A DNA stretch of 58,912 nt from Porticoccus sp. W117 (GTDB lineage Bacteria; Pseudomonadota; Gammaproteobacteria; Pseudomonadales; Porticoccaceae): contig NZ_JATAAF010000017.1 in NCBI RefSeq assembly GCF_030341905.1, positions 1 to 58,912 of the forward strand. Reading direction: 5' to 3'. A model generated the notes under the pieces. That model saw only the letters and a program-made list of their open reading frames with translations, did no database searches and was not told the DNA's origin. The translations under genes were made by a program, and so were the position numbers. This document shows positions 1 through 8,699 of the stretch, piece after piece. The stretch's first letter is position 1, and each line of letters opens with the position of its first letter.

Positions 1-75
1 GTGGTCGGCAGGAACTAGCTCGTCAATGCTGACGAACTCCATAGTGGACTGGGTTTGGGGGCGGTCTTTTAACAT
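1..75 (-). mobile_element. IS1182-like transposase, N-terminal 25 residues (runs off left edge)
   Basis: Reading the complement from an ATG at 75 gives an open frame to the window edge. It contains the stretch MEFVSIDELVPADH, which resembles the N-terminus of IS1182/IS5-type DDE transposases, where a motif like LVPxDHLxRKI follows a short lead of about 20 residues. An internal ATG at 42 is an alternative start. Only 25 codons are visible, so neither catalytic residues nor the far end of the element can be checked. The family call rests on this short motif alone. Confidence 0.6.
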
Positions 76-80
76 GCCCC

Positions 81-116
81 ATTATAAAAAGTCCCCGCAC
101 GAGGGCGAGGACTTTG
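81..116 (-). promoter_or_regulatory. Hairpin and TATAAT box upstream of the IS transposase
   Basis: On the complement, a stem with arms of about 11 bases and one mismatch (88-98 against 106-116) is followed by a T-run and a perfect TATAAT at 86-81, just upstream of the transposase ATG at 75. The TATAAT could drive the transposase, giving a very short or leaderless transcript or favouring the ATG at 42. The hairpin may block read-through into the element. No clear -35 box is seen. Confidence 0.35.
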
Positions 117-128
117 TCAGCAGTCTGG

Positions 129-157
129 AACGGCCAGCAATTTGCTGGCCGTTTTTT
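129..157 (+). terminator. Rho-independent terminator
   Basis: Arms AACGGCCAGCAA (129-140) and TTGCTGGCCGTT (142-153) are perfectly complementary and run into a T-tract on the plus strand. It would stop plus-strand transcription arriving from the left before the ggt gene. Confidence 0.8.
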
Positions 158-225
158 TATGGATGGGAAATCAACGGGCAATAACTTGTCTACACTTACC
201 TTCTAAACAGAATAAACAGGGGTAG

Positions 226-1962
226 ATGATGGCATTTGTGTCGCGAAATCTGTTGGCAACGATTTGTGGTTTGGTAATCTGTGGAGGGGCTGTGATGGCG
301 GGGCCGGATAGAGTAACCGGGGTGGCGGGCACCACCCGTTCCGAAGTGATTGCCCGTCAGGGCATGGTGGCCACCAGCCAGCCGTTGGCTACTCAGGTGG
401 GGCTGGATATTCTCAAACAGGGCGGCAATGCCATTGATGCGGCGATTGCTGCCAATGCGGCGTTGGGGCTGATGGAACCCACCGGCTGCGGTATTGGCGG
501 CGATCTGTATGCCATTGTCTGGTCAGCCAAAGACAAAAAACTCTATGGCCTGAACGCCAGTGGCCGTTCGCCTCAGGGCCTCAGTTACCAACAATTGCGC
601 ACGGAATTGGACAAACTGGGCCGCGACGATTTGCCTCCCTATGGCTTGTTGCCCATCTCGGTTCCCGGCGCTGTGGATGGCTGGTTCCAGTTGCACAACA
701 AATTTGGCCAGATGCCTATGGCCAGTATCTTGTCGCCAGCCATTGAATACGCGGAGCAAGGCTTCCCGGTCAGTGAATTAATCGCCCACTACTGGCAACT
801 CAGTGTGCCGCGTTTGCAGGATCAACCCGGTGCCTTTAAACGCACATTTACCCTTGATGGCCGTGCACCGGTAACGGGTGAGTTGTTCCGCAACCCGGAT
901 TTGGCCAGCACTTATCGCTTGTTGGCAGAGCAGGGGCGGGATGCGTTTTACCAGGGGGAGATCGCCGAGCGCATCGACCGCTTTATGCGCCACCATGGTG
1001 GTTACTTGCGCAAGGAAGATTTGCAAAATCACCGCTCTGACTGGGTGGAGCCGGTATCGGTGAACTACCGCGGTTACGATGTGTGGGAATTGCCCCCCAA
1101 TGGCCAGGGGATTGCGGCTTTGCAGATGCTCAATATTTTGGAAGCCTACGATCTGAAAAGTCTCGGCCATAACAGTCCGGAATTGTTGCATCTGATGGTG
1201 GAGGCCAAAAAGCTGGCGTTTGAAGACCGAGCCAAATTCTACGCAGACAGCACATTCAACGAGTTGCCGCTGCAAGGTCTTATCTCCAAAAAGTACGCGG
1301 CCGAACGCCGCAAGCTGATTGGCGAAAGGGCGGCTAAGCGAGTGGATGCAGGCAATCCCAATCTCTATCAGGGGGATACAATTTACCTCACTACCGCCGA
1401 TTCAGAGGGCAATATGGTATCGCTGATTCAGAGCAACTACCGGGGAATGGGTTCCGGTGTGGTGGTGCCTGGCCTGGGGTTTGGCTTTCAGGATCGTGGC
1501 CAACTGTTTTCCATGGACCCAAAACACGCCAACTCTTACGAACCGGGCAAACGTCCGTTCCACACCATTATTCCCGCCTTTGTGACAAAAGCGGGAAAGC
1601 CATTAATCAGTTTCGGCTTGATGGGTGGCGGCATGCAGCCTCAGGGGCATGTGCAAGTGTTGGTAAACATGATCGACTTCGGTATGAACTTGCAGGAGGC
1701 AGGTGACGCCGCTCGCTGGCAGCACTTTGGTTCTACCGAGCCTACGGACAGCAGTGAGGCGTACCTGGTGGATGGTGGGCAGCTTGCGGTTGAATCCGGC
1801 GTGCCTTACCAGACCGTGCGTGAACTGATGGAGAAGGGCCATAAGGTGAGATACGACCGAGGTGGCTACGGCGGTTACCAGGCGATTCGTTACGACAGGG
1901 AGAAGGGGGTGTATTTCGGTGCCTCTGAATCCCGCAAGGATGGTCAGGCGGCGGGGTACTGA
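226..1962 (+). CDS. ggt: Gamma-glutamyltransferase family protein (Ntn-hydrolase, peptidase T3)
   Basis: A 578-residue protein with an N-terminal signal peptide (about residues 1-25), so probably periplasmic. The family cleaves gamma-glutamyl bonds, for example of glutathione, and matures by self-cleavage into two subunits. The expected nucleophile is Thr385 in GDTIYLTTAD, which would give a large subunit of about 384 residues and a small one of about 194. Downstream, GSGVVVPGLGFGF and PGKRPFHTIIP match the small-subunit core. The stretch equivalent to the E. coli lid loop looks about ten residues shorter, as in lid-less members, which often favour hydrolysis or act on other amides. Start: ATG ATG after AGGGGTAG. 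It stands alone on the plus strand upstream of the first sigma/receptor cassette. The family is clear; the substrate is not. Confidence 0.9.
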   Translation: MMAFVSRNLLATICGLVICGGAVMAGPDRVTGVAGTTRSEVIARQGMVATSQPLATQVGLDILKQGGNAIDAAIAANAALGLMEPTGCGIGGDLYAIVWSAKDKKLYGLNASGRSPQGLSYQQLRTELDKLGRDDLPPYGLLPISVPGAVDGWFQLHNKFGQMPMASILSPAIEYAEQGFPVSELIAHYWQLSVPRLQDQPGAFKRTFTLDGRAPVTGELFRNPDLASTYRLLAEQGRDAFYQGEIAERIDRFMRHHGGYLRKEDLQNHRSDWVEPVSVNYRGYDVWELPPNGQGIAALQMLNILEAYDLKSLGHNSPELLHLMVEAKKLAFEDRAKFYADSTFNELPLQGLISKKYAAERRKLIGERAAKRVDAGNPNLYQGDTIYLTTADSEGNMVSLIQSNYRGMGSGVVVPGLGFGFQDRGQLFSMDPKHANSYEPGKRPFHTIIPAFVTKAGKPLISFGLMGGGMQPQGHVQVLVNMIDFGMNLQEAGDAARWQHFGSTEPTDSSEAYLVDGGQLAVESGVPYQTVRELMEKGHKVRYDRGGYGGYQAIRYDREKGVYFGASESRKDGQAAGY

Positions 1963-1980
1963 GCGGACTTATCGCTTTTG

Positions 1981-2060
1981 TCACCCTGAGGAGCGCAGCG
2001 ACGTGAGGGTCTCACAGGCTGAAATTTGAGATCCTCACGTCGCTGCGCTCCTCAGGATGA
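1981..2060. repeat. Palindromic intergenic repeat (CCTGAGGAGCGCAGCGACG family)
   Basis: Two 34-base arms, 1981-2014 and 2027-2060, are near-perfect inverted copies separated by 12 bases, between the 3' ends of ggt and the SirB2 gene. The arm carries GAGGAGCGCAGCGACGTGAG, a REP-like motif seen in many gammaproteobacterial genomes. A short one-arm relative lies at 36081-36105. Transcribed, it would form one long hairpin. Confidence 0.85.
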
Positions 2061-2087
2061 CTGTGGTAGTTGGTTTTGCGTAGAGAG

Positions 2088-2450
2088 TTAAAACGGCCAC
2101 GCACTGTGGCTACGCGCCACTGTGAAGATATAGGCAAAGCATAGCGCCGCCGCGACCGCGGCCCAGAGTTTGCCGCGTTTGATTGCCACCGTGCCAAAGC
2201 CGATATAGGCCAACAGGCCGATTACTTTGGCAGTGAGCCAGTGATGCACAAACGGGTATTGTTGAATAGTAGCAGCCAGATAGATGGCGCAGCCGAGCAA
2301 CAGGGTATCGTTGATGTGGGGAAGGGTTTTTACCCAGCGGTTTTGCAGTAGCGAGGATTGTTTACTGGCCCACCAGGCGCGAATCAGAAAAAAGGAAATG
2401 CTGATAATCGCGAAGGTGATATGGGCGTGTTTGATATGGAGATAAGACAA
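2088..2450 (-). CDS. SirB2 family integral membrane protein
   Basis: A 120-residue, strongly hydrophobic protein with four predicted membrane helices (roughly residues 10-27, 47-62, 73-92, 96-112). The N-terminal pattern with Leu/Ile-Lys-His-Ala-His and the loop LPHINDTLLL match the SirB2 family, named after an upregulator of invasion genes; its molecular role is unknown. The frame opens with TTG at 2450 and has no ATG nearby, while the family-like N-terminus begins right there, so TTG is accepted. No good ribosome binding site is visible. It stands between two palindromic repeats. Confidence 0.75.
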   Translation of the reverse strand: MSYLHIKHAHITFAIISISFFLIRAWWASKQSSLLQNRWVKTLPHINDTLLLGCAIYLAATIQQYPFVHHWLTAKVIGLLAYIGFGTVAIKRGKLWAAVAAALCFAYIFTVARSHSAWPF

Positions 2451-2464
2451 TGCGTTGAGCTTTT

Positions 2465-2554
2465 GTAGGGTGGATTAGCCGCAGGCGTAATCCACCGGTT
2501 TTTTATGTATTGCTTTGCGGTGGATTACGTCGCTGCGCGACTAATCCACCCTAC
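2465..2554. repeat. Palindromic intergenic repeat (GTAGGGTGGATTA family), two inverted units
   Basis: Units 2465-2496 and 2519-2554 are inverted relative to each other, and each is itself a palindrome (GGTGGATTACG ... TAATCCACC with a GC-rich centre). The same family occurs at 14233-14317, 27987-28065 and 35236-35310, always as an inverted pair between genes. Confidence 0.88.
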
Positions 2555-2568
2555 GATTTGGGGTTTTG

Positions 2569-3456
2569 CTATTTCCCCAATTCATCTTTCAACTGCTGCA
2601 AATAAGCCTGCAGTTTACGGGTATTTTCCGGGCCGCTGCGAATCAGCTGTTTTTGCACTTGCGACAGGGCTTCCAGATTTTTGTCTTTAAAACTGTAGTG
2701 CACCGACTCCAACACCAGCTCTGGCGGCTCCTCAAAGGAGGGTGTAGAGAGCAGTTGATCGATGGCTTCCAGCAGTGTCCCCTCATAGGTTCGATCCGGG
2801 TAGCCTTGTTCACCGAAAGCCTGCTCCATCAATGGCTGTAGTTGCTTCAGAGCTTGTGCCATTTGCTCCGGTTCCACGGCCACCAATTCATTCACCAGGC
2901 TGTCGTAGCGGCGGTAGTTCTGTGTGGAAAGCGTCAGCGTCTGGCCCTGTTTGTCAGCAACAAATTTGCCACTGGGAGCGCTGACCGGAAGAAATTTTTG
3001 CAACAGTTGGCCGCGGCTGATGCCATCGGTAACGGCAGTGGCACGACGCACCAGATTGTCCGTTTGCAACCACTTGTTGTTAATGGTGCCTTCACCCAGC
3101 TGCGCCAGCGCCTCGCGCACAAAGCTGTCGCTGTTGTCCAGATTGGGCAGTTGTACGGGCTCTGGTTGTGGTACCTCAACGGGTGTTTCTACCACGGTTG
3201 GTGGTGTGGGTTCTGGTTCCACTTCTGGTGTTGCCACTTTTTTCGGAATGATTTGCTCTGCTTGCTCGACCATGGGCTCCGGCGCCTCTGTAACAGGCTC
3301 TGGCGCAGGTTCCGGAGTACGGCTCGCCCACCAGCCGCCCAGTGCCAACACGCCGATAGCAATGACCAGAATAATGGCTTGGGTACCGCGATTGCGGGGC
3401 TTGTCAGAGGGATAGTAATAAGACTGCTCGTTGCGTTCGTCGGGCGCTGGGGTCAT
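2569..3456 (-). CDS. DUF3014 domain protein, membrane-anchored
   Basis: A 295-residue protein. After about 25 polar residues comes one membrane helix (around 24-42), then a Pro/Glu/Val-rich periplasmic linker, then a C-terminal domain of about 190 residues starting near LPNLDNSDSFVREAL, the typical opening of DUF3014. No enzyme motif is seen and the function is unknown. An upstream in-frame start at 3480 is possible, but ATG at 3456 has GGAGA at a good distance and gives a cleaner N-terminus. It is transcribed away from the sigma gene at 3551, and the 94-bp divergent gap probably holds both promoters. Confidence 0.8.
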   Translation of the reverse strand: MTPAPDERNEQSYYYPSDKPRNRGTQAIILVIAIGVLALGGWWASRTPEPAPEPVTEAPEPMVEQAEQIIPKKVATPEVEPEPTPPTVVETPVEVPQPEPVQLPNLDNSDSFVREALAQLGEGTINNKWLQTDNLVRRATAVTDGISRGQLLQKFLPVSAPSGKFVADKQGQTLTLSTQNYRRYDSLVNELVAVEPEQMAQALKQLQPLMEQAFGEQGYPDRTYEGTLLEAIDQLLSTPSFEEPPELVLESVHYSFKDKNLEALSQVQKQLIRSGPENTRKLQAYLQQLKDELGK

Positions 3457-3523
3457 GGTTTGTCTCCGGGTAATTCTCAAGGGCCATGATAATTCAATAC
3501 AGTGCAGAAATAATGGATTTGCC

Positions 3524-3529
3524 TATAAT
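3524..3529 (+). promoter_or_regulatory. Candidate -10 box upstream of the first ECF sigma gene
   Basis: A perfect TATAAT lies 21 bases before the GTG at 3551. No convincing -35 box is seen at 16-18 bases, so this is only a weak indication of a housekeeping promoter for cassette 1. Confidence 0.3.
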
Positions 3530-3550
3530 GGCTGAAAATACTGCGAGCCT

Positions 3551-4114
3551 GTGCGAATAGTGAGCGAGCCTGTTGACGATAAAATCCAGCGTAACCAGTT
3601 GTCGGATATTTACCGGCGCCACTGGGGGCGGTTGTGTGCTTACGTGCGCGCCCAGTTTGGCTCTGGTCCGCCCGACCCGGAAGACGTGGTTCAGCAGGTA
3701 TTTGAAAAGTTTGCCAGCCTGGATAACGCACATCAGGTGCGCAGCCCCAAGGCGTTCCTCAACCGCATGGCACACAATGTGGTGATTTCCGAAAAACGTC
3801 GTCAGGCCACTCGTCATCAGTACGCGGAATCTGCTCGGCAAGAAGATGTTGACTCCGGGGGTTACGATTTGAACCCCGAACGCGTCTTTATAGCAGAGGA
3901 GCAGTTTTCCATGGTCCAACAAGCCATTGCCCAGATGCCAGAAAAGCGCCGCCGGATTCTATTGATGAACCGGGTGCACGGCCTTTCCTATGCGGAAATT
4001 GCCCGCCAGCTGGGAGTTTCCGGCACAGCCATCAAAAAACAGATGTACAAGGCAATTCGTGAACTGGACGCCGTTGTACAGCAACAACATTCAGAGGAAG
4101 GAACGCAGTCATGA
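3551..4114 (+). CDS. ECF sigma factor, FecI-like (cassette 1)
   Basis: A 187-residue sigma-70 family protein with only regions 2 and 4. Region 2 includes DPEDVVQQVFEKFASL and the stretch around PKAFLNRMAHNVV; region 4 includes MPEKRRRILLMNRVHGLSYAEIARQLGVS written in part, with the helix-turn-helix LSYAEIARQLGVSG. FecI-type factors are held by a membrane FecR protein and freed by a ligand-loaded TonB receptor. The next gene overlaps by 4 bp (ATGA) and encodes that FecR-like partner, followed by a receptor with a signalling domain. The start is uncertain: GTG 3551 or GTG 3560, neither with a clear ribosome binding site. Confidence 0.87.
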   Translation: MRIVSEPVDDKIQRNQLSDIYRRHWGRLCAYVRAQFGSGPPDPEDVVQQVFEKFASLDNAHQVRSPKAFLNRMAHNVVISEKRRQATRHQYAESARQEDVDSGGYDLNPERVFIAEEQFSMVQQAIAQMPEKRRRILLMNRVHGLSYAEIARQLGVSGTAIKKQMYKAIRELDAVVQQQHSEEGTQS

Positions 4115-5097
4115 GTGAAAGGGACATCAGAGATCAGGTGTATTACTGGGTAACGGAAATGTCATCCGGCAGCGTGGATGCGGACACCATTGCCCGTTTT
4201 GATGCCTGGTACGCTGCCGATAAACGTCATGCCAAAGCCTATGATGAGGTAGAAGGACTGTTCTTTGGGCTGGCGGATGTGCCTGGCCTGGATGGTATGG
4301 CTGCACTGCAGCCCACCGTTGCCGAGCACCCCGAAAAGCCCGTCGAATCGGGATTGCTGAGCTGGTTGAAGTTGCCAGCGATGTGGGGCGCTGTTGCCGC
4401 CTGCCTGCTGGTGGCCGTGGTGGTATTGTTGCAACCCTTTACAGATACTCAACCGGAATCCTTGCAATACAGCTCGCCGGTGGCGGAAAGTCGCGAAATT
4501 CCCCTGGATGACGGCAGTAAAGTGACTTTGGGGGCGAGCAGTAAAATTCAGGTGGATTACAGCTCGGATGAACGTCGCATCACACTGATTCGAGGGCAGG
4601 CGTTTTTTAATGTCGCCAAGCAGGCGAATCGACCTTTTGTAGTTCATACGGGCAATACCAGCGCCACAGCCGTGGGTACACGCTTTGATGTGCGCCGCGG
4701 GGTCACAGAAACTGCTGTCGCTGTGGAGGAGGGGCTGGTGGATACCCGCCACCAAAACTCTGAACCGTTGCGTCTGTCTGCCGGGCAGCAGGTGATGGTG
4801 TCCACAGATGCGGGAATGGGTGATGTGCAAGCGCTTGATCAAGTAGGCCAGTGGCGCGAAGGGCGGCTGGCTTACGTCAATGTGAAACTGGTTGAAATGA
4901 TTGCCGATGCCAATCGTTACCATCCGAGTAATATTATTCTGGCCTCTGACGAAATTGCCGATCTGACCCTGACGGCTGTGTTCCGCAGTGATCAAATTGA
5001 CGCCATGCTGGAAACCCTGACTCAGGTGTTTCCCATCAAAACCGTTACCGGTGCCGATGGCTCCATTCTGGTGATGCCTCGCCGAGATGATGAGTAA
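4111..5097 (+). CDS. FecR-like anti-sigma factor / transmembrane signal transducer (cassette 1)
   Basis: A 328-residue protein with a single membrane helix. Residues about 8-52 form the cytoplasmic DUF4880-like sigma-binding part (FDAWYAADKRHAKAYDEVE). The helix spans about 88-108 (WGAVAACLLVAVVVLL). The periplasmic FecR domain (about 125-215, with VTLGASSKIQVDYSSDERRI) is followed by a C-terminal STN/DUF4974-like domain (about 255-325). The order fits inner-membrane regulators that relay a signal from the receptor's N-terminal domain to the sigma factor. It overlaps the sigma gene by 4 bp and precedes the receptor by 102 bp. Confidence 0.87.
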   Translation: MSERDIRDQVYYWVTEMSSGSVDADTIARFDAWYAADKRHAKAYDEVEGLFFGLADVPGLDGMAALQPTVAEHPEKPVESGLLSWLKLPAMWGAVAACLLVAVVVLLQPFTDTQPESLQYSSPVAESREIPLDDGSKVTLGASSKIQVDYSSDERRITLIRGQAFFNVAKQANRPFVVHTGNTSATAVGTRFDVRRGVTETAVAVEEGLVDTRHQNSEPLRLSAGQQVMVSTDAGMGDVQALDQVGQWREGRLAYVNVKLVEMIADANRYHPSNIILASDEIADLTLTAVFRSDQIDAMLETLTQVFPIKTVTGADGSILVMPRRDDE

Positions 5098-5111
5098 ATA
5101 ATTATTGAAAG

Positions 5112-5133
5112 GGGGTTACGATTTGGTAACCCC
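5112..5133 (+). promoter_or_regulatory. Hairpin in the FecR-TonB receptor gap; possible regulatory site
   Basis: GGGGTTAC and GTAACCCC form a perfect 8-bp stem with a 6-base loop just after the FecR stop and without a T-tract, so it is not a standard terminator. It may stabilise the mRNA end or be an operator. A GGTTAC and a CGTCTA (5137-5142) lie 17 bases apart and could be an ECF-type promoter for the receptor, but nothing similar was found upstream of the sigma gene. Confidence 0.35.
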
Positions 5134-5199
5134 GTGCGTCTACCCTTCGCAAACACAAAAAATGTGTCACCAGACGCAAACAAAATGAGGGGTAAGTAA

Positions 5200-8100
5200 A
5201 TGACATTCCTGACAAAACCACTAACACGAAAAATCGCTGCACACAGCCTGCTGTTGTCCGGGGCATTGAGCCTGCCGGTGTTGGCCCAAGGTGCCGAGTT
5301 TGATATTCGTGCCCAAAGTCTGGACAAGGCTCTGGCGCAACTTTCCAGCCAGGCAGATATGCCTATTGTGGCACCGCAGAATCTGCTTTCTGGCAAAAGT
5401 GCTGAGTCACTGTCGGGCTCTATGTCCACAGAACAGGCACTGGATACTCTGCTGAAAGGCAGTGGTTTGACTTACAACAAAACTGGCAGCGGGCAAATTG
5501 TGATCGTTCCAGTTGCCGCAGAAAGCGAATCTGGCGATGCAAGCGATGATGCCGCGTTAAACGAAGCGGACGAAGAAGTCATTGTTACTGGTTCAGCGTT
5601 GATTAAAGACCCCGGCCAGGTAACTAAAAATGTAATTTCGTTTAGCCGCGATAAAATTGAACTCAGTGGCGCGACTTCTCTGGAAGAACTTTTGCGCCGT
5701 GTGCCGCAAAATGTAAATGCAGCCACCGAAACCGCTTCGGCTTTTGCCGGTAACTTTGGTGGTGCCCGCAATGTGTTCGGCGCTTCCGGTATTAACCTTC
5801 GTGGCCTGGGTGAAGCTGCAACGTTGATCCTGATTGACGGTCGTCGTACCGCTGGTGGCGGTATTTTGGGTAATGCGGTGGACATTACCAATATTCCTCT
5901 GGCACAGGTTGAACGCGTCGATATATTGTTTGATGGCGCTTCTTCGATCTATGGTGCGGATGCCATTGGCGGCGTGGTAAACATTATTACCCGCAAAGAC
6001 TACGAAGGTGGCACCGCCTTGGTAGAATATCAGGGTATCGAAGACGGTGGCACATCCCAATCCCGTGTGGTGCTGACCAAATCCTTTTCCTGGGATACGG
6101 GTAATCTCGGCATTAATTACAGCTACGAGGGCCGCTCCGCACTTTCCGGCGAAGAGCGCCCGAACTTGCGCTTCCAAGCCTTTGGCAGTGGAATTTCTGG
6201 CGCTGCAGGCGCATTGCCGGTTACTGACCCAGCAAGTATCGCTTCCACCAGAACCCAATTCTTCCCCGTTCGGCGGTCATTACCTCTGTTTTACGTGGCA
6301 CCGGATGGCACACGCTTTCAAGCCACAGAGCTACAGATAACGCCTTTTGGTAGCCTGAGAGTTGTAGATATAACCCCTGACCCTTCGTGGACACCGGTGT
6401 TTAATGCGCAATTTCCTGGAGATGGCCAGGATTTAACTTTACAGAATGCGGTTATTGGCGTGGGCGCTGGCGATCCTCCCACGGATGGACGCAATTTGAT
6501 ACCGGCGCGCACGGATCACAGCATTCGCTTTAACCTCAACCAGGAGTTGTGGGGCGAGACAGAACTGTTTGCCTCGGTTGCTTACGGTACCAGTAAATCC
6601 TTCGCCAGTGTTACCCAACAAGAGCTGACAGTGGGCAGCCAGCCCTTAATCGTAGAAAACTTTATGGGAGTGGTTAACCCCGATAACCCCTTTCTTGTGC
6701 AGTACCAGACAAATGTTGCCCTGCCGGGGCTGCCAAATCAGACAACGTCTACTGGCAGAACCAGCGTTGATGTAAATTTTGGACTCAAAGGTGAGTTGGG
6801 TGACGGTTGGCAATGGGAAGTAGGGGCACTGTACTCTGAGCTGGAAAACGATGGCAAAATTCAAAATGAACTGGTAAGTGGCATAAGAACTTTCCTTGAG
6901 TTCCCCACCAGAAATACCATTAATATCTTTGATCCGGTTACCCAAATGATTGCGCCGAGAGAGATACAGGGCAATTACAGTATCTCCACCGGGCAATCGT
7001 TTTTGGGTGAGAGCCGTGAAACCTTTATGGCGGATTTCCTGAGCCCGGAACAACCCATTTTTGCCAAAAACAACATTCGTGAAATACAGACTACTGTTCA
7101 GGGCCCATTGCTCGAACTGCCAGCTGGTAACCTGAACGCGCTTTTCCGTCTTGGTTACAAAGAGGAAGAACAGGAAACTTTGATTATTTCGGCGGTTAAC
7201 CGAATTGTGGTTGAGCCGGGCCTGTTTGGTCGCCCTTTTGAAAGCAATGCTATTGAATCTCTGGGTACTGAAGAAACCACCTTCCTGGCAGCGGAATTTT
7301 TTGTGCCATTGGTGACGGATGTTCCCGGCGTAGCAGACCTGTCTTTGTCGTTGTCCGGTCGTGTTGATGACGTTAACTACTTTGACGATAACACCAGCAA
7401 TTATGGCTACGGCTTGAACTGGACGATAAACGAAGAATTAAAAATACAGCTTAATCGCAGTGATGCCTTTAATGCCCCGGATTTTGGCGCATTTGCAGCA
7501 CCTGTTTTTTTGGATCATAACATATCGACGACTCCCTTCTTTTTGGGGGCGACGGAAGATTTTTCACGGAGCTATATCGCCAGTTTTATTACCGGCGGCA
7601 ATCAGGATTTGTTGCCACTGGAGTCCACCTCTAATTCAGTGTCCCTGCAATACACTCCACGTTGGCTGGAAGGCTTCAATGCCAAAATTACCTGGCATAA
7701 AGAACGCTTGAGAAACGAATTCAGTAACCCAGTGAGGCAGGCGATTCAGTCGTTGGATTTCACGACCTTGCCTACAGAAGATTTTCTCGCGCTTTACCCG
7801 AATCTGACGGTTGGCAACTACGAGCCTTTTCGCTGTGAAGCGGGGCAGATGGAGATTGATGTGGATGGTATTGTGCTGCCCTGTATTAATGGTAGTGCCT
7901 TCAACCTTGAAGGGCGCACAGAAGCGCACTTTATATTTGATCAGCGGGTAACCAATGGCCAGTCCACCAATTCCAGTGGTGTGGATGTTCGTCTCAGCTA
8001 CTTTACCGACACCGACTACGGCTCTTTTGATGTGCTGGTGGATTATGCACGCCAAAATACTATGGAGCGTCGGGCCATTAATGCCGAAGGCCCCATTGTT

Positions 8101-8592
8101 GCAGGTGGGTTTAATGGTGCTGATCAGGAGGATGCTCTGGCTAACCAGTTTGTTGATATTGTTGGCAGCACTCCTTCAGGCACCCGTTTTGTGGCAGTAC
8201 CGGAAGATCGTTTGAGTGCTACGGTGAGTTGGGAAAAAGATGGCCTTAGATTGTCTCTAAATGGCCGTTATGTATCAGATGTCAGCAGCGATCGCTTGGT
8301 GGATATCAGTGCCTTTGACCCGACAACATCGGATTTGGTGTTGCAGACCACCACGGTATCCCAGGATCCGATCTTTGACCTGACTGCGATTTATGACTTC
8401 AATGAAATGGAAAATGCGCCAGCACTGCTAAAGAATGCCCGGCTTAGGCTGAGCCTGCCAGACATTACAAGTGCTGAAACCACCCGCTCTGTTTCGCCCA
8501 CATTGCCAACAGACCAGCTGGCGCCATTGGTGCCTCAGTTTGTTAGCTCGTTTGGCCGAACTTACACATTGTCATTGGAGAAAACCTTCTAA
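5200..8592 (+). CDS. TonB-dependent outer-membrane receptor with N-terminal STN signalling domain (cassette 1)
   Basis: A 1130-residue outer-membrane protein. Signal peptide about 1-31 (ending VLAQGA), STN domain about 33-105, acidic linker, TonB-box-like DEEVIVTGSAL (about residue 126), plug domain (INLRGLGEAATLILIDGR; SSIYGADAIGGVVNIITRK), then a beta-barrel ending in Phe. The STN domain marks a receptor that signals through FecR to the sigma factor encoded upstream. Only two cysteines exist in the whole protein, Cys879 and Cys895, 16 residues apart in the barrel, probably a disulfide in an outer loop. The ligand cannot be read from the sequence. Start: ATG after GAGGGGTAAGTAA. A strong terminator follows. 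Confidence 0.93.
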   Translation: MTFLTKPLTRKIAAHSLLLSGALSLPVLAQGAEFDIRAQSLDKALAQLSSQADMPIVAPQNLLSGKSAESLSGSMSTEQALDTLLKGSGLTYNKTGSGQIVIVPVAAESESGDASDDAALNEADEEVIVTGSALIKDPGQVTKNVISFSRDKIELSGATSLEELLRRVPQNVNAATETASAFAGNFGGARNVFGASGINLRGLGEAATLILIDGRRTAGGGILGNAVDITNIPLAQVERVDILFDGASSIYGADAIGGVVNIITRKDYEGGTALVEYQGIEDGGTSQSRVVLTKSFSWDTGNLGINYSYEGRSALSGEERPNLRFQAFGSGISGAAGALPVTDPASIASTRTQFFPVRRSLPLFYVAPDGTRFQATELQITPFGSLRVVDITPDPSWTPVFNAQFPGDGQDLTLQNAVIGVGAGDPPTDGRNLIPARTDHSIRFNLNQELWGETELFASVAYGTSKSFASVTQQELTVGSQPLIVENFMGVVNPDNPFLVQYQTNVALPGLPNQTTSTGRTSVDVNFGLKGELGDGWQWEVGALYSELENDGKIQNELVSGIRTFLEFPTRNTINIFDPVTQMIAPREIQGNYSISTGQSFLGESRETFMADFLSPEQPIFAKNNIREIQTTVQGPLLELPAGNLNALFRLGYKEEEQETLIISAVNRIVVEPGLFGRPFESNAIESLGTEETTFLAAEFFVPLVTDVPGVADLSLSLSGRVDDVNYFDDNTSNYGYGLNWTINEELKIQLNRSDAFNAPDFGAFAAPVFLDHNISTTPFFLGATEDFSRSYIASFITGGNQDLLPLESTSNSVSLQYTPRWLEGFNAKITWHKERLRNEFSNPVRQAIQSLDFTTLPTEDFLALYPNLTVGNYEPFRCEAGQMEIDVDGIVLPCINGSAFNLEGRTEAHFIFDQRVTNGQSTNSSGVDVRLSYFTDTDYGSFDVLVDYARQNTMERRAINAEGPIVAGGFNGADQEDALANQFVDIVGSTPSGTRFVAVPEDRLSATVSWEKDGLRLSLNGRYVSDVSSDRLVDISAFDPTTSDLVLQTTTVSQDPIFDLTAIYDFNEMENAPALLKNARLRLSLPDITSAETTRSVSPTLPTDQLAPLVPQFVSSFGRTYTLSLEKTF

Positions 8593-8612
8593 CCTCAGTA
8601 CCAAGGCTGCTG

Positions 8613-8641
8613 AAAAGGGAACCCGATACGGGTTCCCTTTT
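8613..8641 (+). terminator. Rho-independent terminator after the cassette 1 receptor gene
   Basis: AAAAGGGAACCCG, a 3-base loop and CGGGTTCCCTTTT form a perfect 13-bp stem ending in T residues. It lies 20 bases after the receptor stop and separates receptor transcription from the two thioredoxin-fold genes that follow. Confidence 0.85.
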
Positions 8642-8699
8642 GAGTTTCTGGGGTTTGAAAATGTAAAGTTTTGTATTTTTGTTTTTTTGGGAGATCAGT

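Noticed and set aside
5112-5142. ECF promoter for the cassette 1 receptor (GGTTAC-N17-CGTCTA)
   Set aside because: Not kept as a firm call because there is no matching copy upstream of the cassette 1 sigma gene and the left box is part of a perfect hairpin.
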